16,072 bases of DNA. It comes from Clostridia bacterium. Lineage in GTDB: Bacteria; Bacillota; Clostridia; Christensenellales; Pumilibacteraceae. The stretch lies in assembly GCA_900762945.1 (NCBI GenBank), contig CAAFIN010000078.1:1-16072 (forward strand), given 5' to 3'. The notes beneath the pieces were generated by a model. The model had not been told where the DNA came from and searched no databases. It was given only the letters and a program-made list of their open reading frames with translations. Of this stretch, positions 13,903 to 16,072 are shown one piece after another (position 1 is the stretch's first letter; every line of letters begins with the position of its first letter). The translations under genes and the position numbers were made by a program.

Positions 13903-14718
13903 ATGACGAAAACATTACGACAATTCATATCCGTCCTGCTCGTCGCGCTTTCGGCTGCGACGGTTTTTGCCGCGCTTTCGGCGTGTAAGGACGACGAACC
14001 GCCCGTAATCCTGGACGAGCGTCCCGTGATACGAGTCGCGAGCGATATATTCGCGCCGTACTTTATCGTCGGCGAGGACGGCGAGTTTACGGGCGCGGAC
14101 GTGGAACTGGCGAGAGAAGCGTTCTCGCGGCTCGGATACCGCGCCGAGTTCGGAACGATCGACTGGACGGAAAAAGACATAATGCTCGAAGCGGGCGAAA
14201 TCGACTGCTTGTGGGGCGGTTTTACCATGACGGACAGAAAGAATCTTTACGCGTGGGCAGGTCCGTATTTGTTTTGCCGTCACGTCGCGGTAGTGAATGC
14301 CGCGAGCAAAATAAACTCTTTGGCAGAACTGAACGGCAAGTCCGTCGCGTGTCAGGCGACGAGCAAAGCCGACGAACTGTTTTCTGCGGCTGACGGCAGC
14401 GACAACGTGCCGATAGTTGACAGACTATATTGTTTCAATACGTTCGATCTCGCTTTCGCGGCGCTGAGAAAAGGCTATGCCGACGCGGCTGCGGGTCACG
14501 AAACCGCGCTCGTCGATTATATCGGCAGCCTTACCGGCGAATACCGCGTACTGCCCGAATCGCTGCTCGAAGCGGAAATCGGGGTTGCGTTCGGGAAAAA
14601 CGACGCGGCACTTGCGGCGCGGCTTACGTCTACGCTCGAAGAAATGGCAAAGGACGGCACGACCGCGAAAATAGTGGGGCGGTACGGCATAAGCGCGGAG
14701 CGGGTGATAGTAAAATGA
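13903..14718 (+). CDS. extracytoplasmic solute-binding lipoprotein (family 3)
   Basis: The chosen start, ATG 13903, lies five bases after the previous stop. The reading frame stays open back to 13834, but that part overlaps the HD-GYP gene and reads as its shadow. The 271 residues begin with a signal peptide and a lipobox LSAC (Cys28), so the protein should be a lipid-anchored surface protein. The mature part follows the family 3 amino-acid-type binding fold: VIRVASDIFAPYFIVGEDG near 42-60, GADVELAREAFSRLGY, DCLWGGFTMTDRKN, then LAELNGKSVACQ and a helix-rich C-terminal lobe. No permease or transport ATPase gene is next to it. Instead, the sensor kinase starts inside its stop codon, so it may present a ligand to that kinase rather than feed a transporter. 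The ligand is unknown. The ribosome binding site is weak, which suggests translational coupling to the upstream gene. Confidence 0.88.
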   Translation: MTKTLRQFISVLLVALSAATVFAALSACKDDEPPVILDERPVIRVASDIFAPYFIVGEDGEFTGADVELAREAFSRLGYRAEFGTIDWTEKDIMLEAGEIDCLWGGFTMTDRKNLYAWAGPYLFCRHVAVVNAASKINSLAELNGKSVACQATSKADELFSAADGSDNVPIVDRLYCFNTFDLAFAALRKGYADAAAGHETALVDYIGSLTGEYRVLPESLLEAEIGVAFGKNDAALAARLTSTLEEMAKDGTTAKIVGRYGISAERVIVK

Positions 14719-16072
14719 ACGGGAAAGCCAAAGCAAGCAAAACCTTCGCGCGGAATATAACGCTCGTAATCGCGGCGTTAGTCGTGGGCATAGTGCTGTT
14801 TACCGTCGTTTTCGTTTCGGCGACGGCGCAGAACACGGACGAAGCGGTCGAAGCGTTGAAGGAAATAACCGAATACGTCAAGACGCAGTGCACGCTCGAA
14901 CACGAAGCGACGTTCGAGAACGAAGCGAAGAGTCTCGTTAACCTCGTGGACAAGACGAGGGAAGCGCGCAACTATATAAACTACGGCGCGCTGGACGAAA
15001 CCGAAGAGAGTCTGAGCGCGTTCGCGAGCGAACACAGGCTGAGCGGGATAATTCTGACCGACGATAATGCCGAGAAACGCATAGCCGCGTTTTACTGTTC
15101 GGGTGGCGCGACCGCGGATGAGTGGCGCTTGACGCTCGACAAGTATAAAGACGCGAGATCCAATCTTGCCAAGAGTTATTCCGAACGCACGACTGCGGAC
15201 AACGGCTATTACGTCGACTTCGCGGTGGTGGGGAGAGAGGACAAGCAAGGGCTTATACTGTGTTATACCCGTCAGAGCGCGGAACTTGCGGTAACGCTCC
15301 AGTACTCTATAAAAAACATACTCGAGGGTTATTCGTTCGGTACCAGCGGCATTATAATAGTCACCGACGGCACGCGCGTGGTCGCGACCAACGTTGACAG
15401 ATATATGGGCAAAGAGGTCGCGAACGTGAACGTGATAGAAAATTTCGCGTGGAATGAGAGTGACGGCAACGTACGCAGGATTATCGCGAACGACAACAAA
15501 TATTTTGCGTTAAAAGACAAATCCATGGGGTATTACGTCTACGCGCTGACCGCGGAAAAAGACGTGTATCAGCGGCGTACGATCACGATCGCTTATTTCA
15601 TGGCGTTCTACGTGCTCGCGATTGTGATAATCGCTGCCGTATTGCGGTTATTCGATCATATCCGCGAGAAAGAACAGCGCAAAGCGGACGCGGAAAACGC
15701 GGCAAAGATTGACGCTCTTGCGCGGGAAGCGATACGCGCGAATAGAGCAAAGATCGAGTTTCTGCGCAGAATGAGCCACGATATCCGCACGCCGATAAAC
15801 GGCATACGCGGTATGCTGAAAATCGCCGACTACTACGTCGACGATCCCGATAAACAACGCGAGTGCCGTGAAAAAATGTGGCAGGCGTCCGGGTATCTTC
15901 TCGATCTCGTAAACGACGTTCTTGATATGTCCAAACTGGACGCGGGAAATATGACCGTTACGAAAGAAAAATTCGTTATGACCGACGTTATCGCAGAATC
16001 GGAAATCATGATTAAAACGCAGGCGACCGAATGCGGCGTGGAACTGAAAGAATTTTCGGTGTCGGTCGAACA
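14715..16072 (+). CDS. Cache-type membrane sensor histidine kinase (3' end outside the window)
   Basis: The ATG at 14715 overlaps the previous stop as ATGA, and the frame is open to the window end, giving 452 residues. A first membrane helix (about 14-36), an exterior sensor domain of about 250 residues with Cache-like elements (SGIIIVTDGTRVVATN, 211-226) and a second helix (about 290-312) precede a short coiled coil. Then comes a HisKA dimerisation domain with the phospho-acceptor motif MSHDIRTPING (353-363, His355), a form common in hybrid kinases, and the X-box region LLDLVNDVLDMSKLDAG (395-411). The ATPase domain is cut off, and whether a receiver domain follows cannot be seen. Together with the lipoprotein encoded just before, it probably forms a ligand-sensing pair. 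A natural but unproven target is the receiver domain of the GGDEF-HD-GYP protein upstream. Confidence 0.9.
   Translation, partial: MNGKAKASKTFARNITLVIAALVVGIVLFTVVFVSATAQNTDEAVEALKEITEYVKTQCTLEHEATFENEAKSLVNLVDKTREARNYINYGALDETEESLSAFASEHRLSGIILTDDNAEKRIAAFYCSGGATADEWRLTLDKYKDARSNLAKSYSERTTADNGYYVDFAVVGREDKQGLILCYTRQSAELAVTLQYSIKNILEGYSFGTSGIIIVTDGTRVVATNVDRYMGKEVANVNVIENFAWNESDGNVRRIIANDNKYFALKDKSMGYYVYALTAEKDVYQRRTITIAYFMAFYVLAIVIIAAVLRLFDHIREKEQRKADAENAAKIDALAREAIRANRAKIEFLRRMSHDIRTPINGIRGMLKIADYYVDDPDKQRECREKMWQASGYLLDLVNDVLDMSKLDAGNMTVTKEKFVMTDVIAESEIMIKTQATECGVELKEFSVSVE

Noticed and set aside
1..16072. tRNA, rRNA, CRISPR array, insertion sequence or phage genes
   Set aside because: No tRNA-like cloverleaf, regularly spaced repeats with spacers, transposase motifs or terminal inverted repeats were seen on either strand.

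Overview
The window looks like one stretch of a Bacillota (Clostridia-type) chromosome, probably from an uncultured gut-type organism. This is inferred from strong AGGAGG-type ribosome binding sites, a sigma-A-like promoter, a class I cyclic-di-GMP riboswitch with an intrinsic terminator, and ER-type (SipW-like) signal peptidases beside TasA/camelysin-like secreted subunits. I cannot name the species. All convincing genes lie on the + strand. The many long minus-strand frames are by-products of GC-rich codon use.

Layout. (1) Positions 2-571 hold the 3' end of a gene for a large secreted or surface protein. (2) Positions 572-846 hold a sigma-A promoter, a cyclic-di-GMP class I riboswitch and its terminator. 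(3) Positions 847-11862 appear to be one eight-gene operon ending in an intrinsic terminator (11870-11900): a catalytically dead EAL-domain protein; a single-pass membrane protein with a TasA-like exterior; a secreted TasA-like subunit with a SipW-type signal peptide; a SipW-like signal peptidase carrying a textbook EF-hand calcium loop next to its catalytic histidine; a membrane-anchored McrB-like AAA+ ATPase; a 977-residue cytosolic protein with a duplicated terminal domain and a core loosely like McrB partners; a second SipW-like signal peptidase; and a two-TM sensor protein with degenerate GGDEF and intact EAL domains. (4) A new promoter (11903-11931) drives a PAS(Cys-rich)-GGDEF-REC-HD-GYP protein, followed closely by a solute-binding lipoprotein and a Cache-type sensor histidine kinase cut off by the window end.

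How it may work together. The riboswitch is predicted to let the operon be read through when cyclic-di-GMP is high. The operon makes a surface fibre or matrix subunit, two peptidases to mature it, and a membrane AAA+ machine with a large partner. It also makes a dead EAL protein that could sense cyclic-di-GMP and a likely active EAL phosphodiesterase that could shut the system down again. The next transcription unit adds a possible cyclase/phosphodiesterase with receiver control and an extracytoplasmic sensing pair. The combination of TasA/SipW-like export with an McrB-like membrane ATPase under a cyclic-di-GMP riboswitch is the strongest candidate here for an undescribed surface-assembly system.
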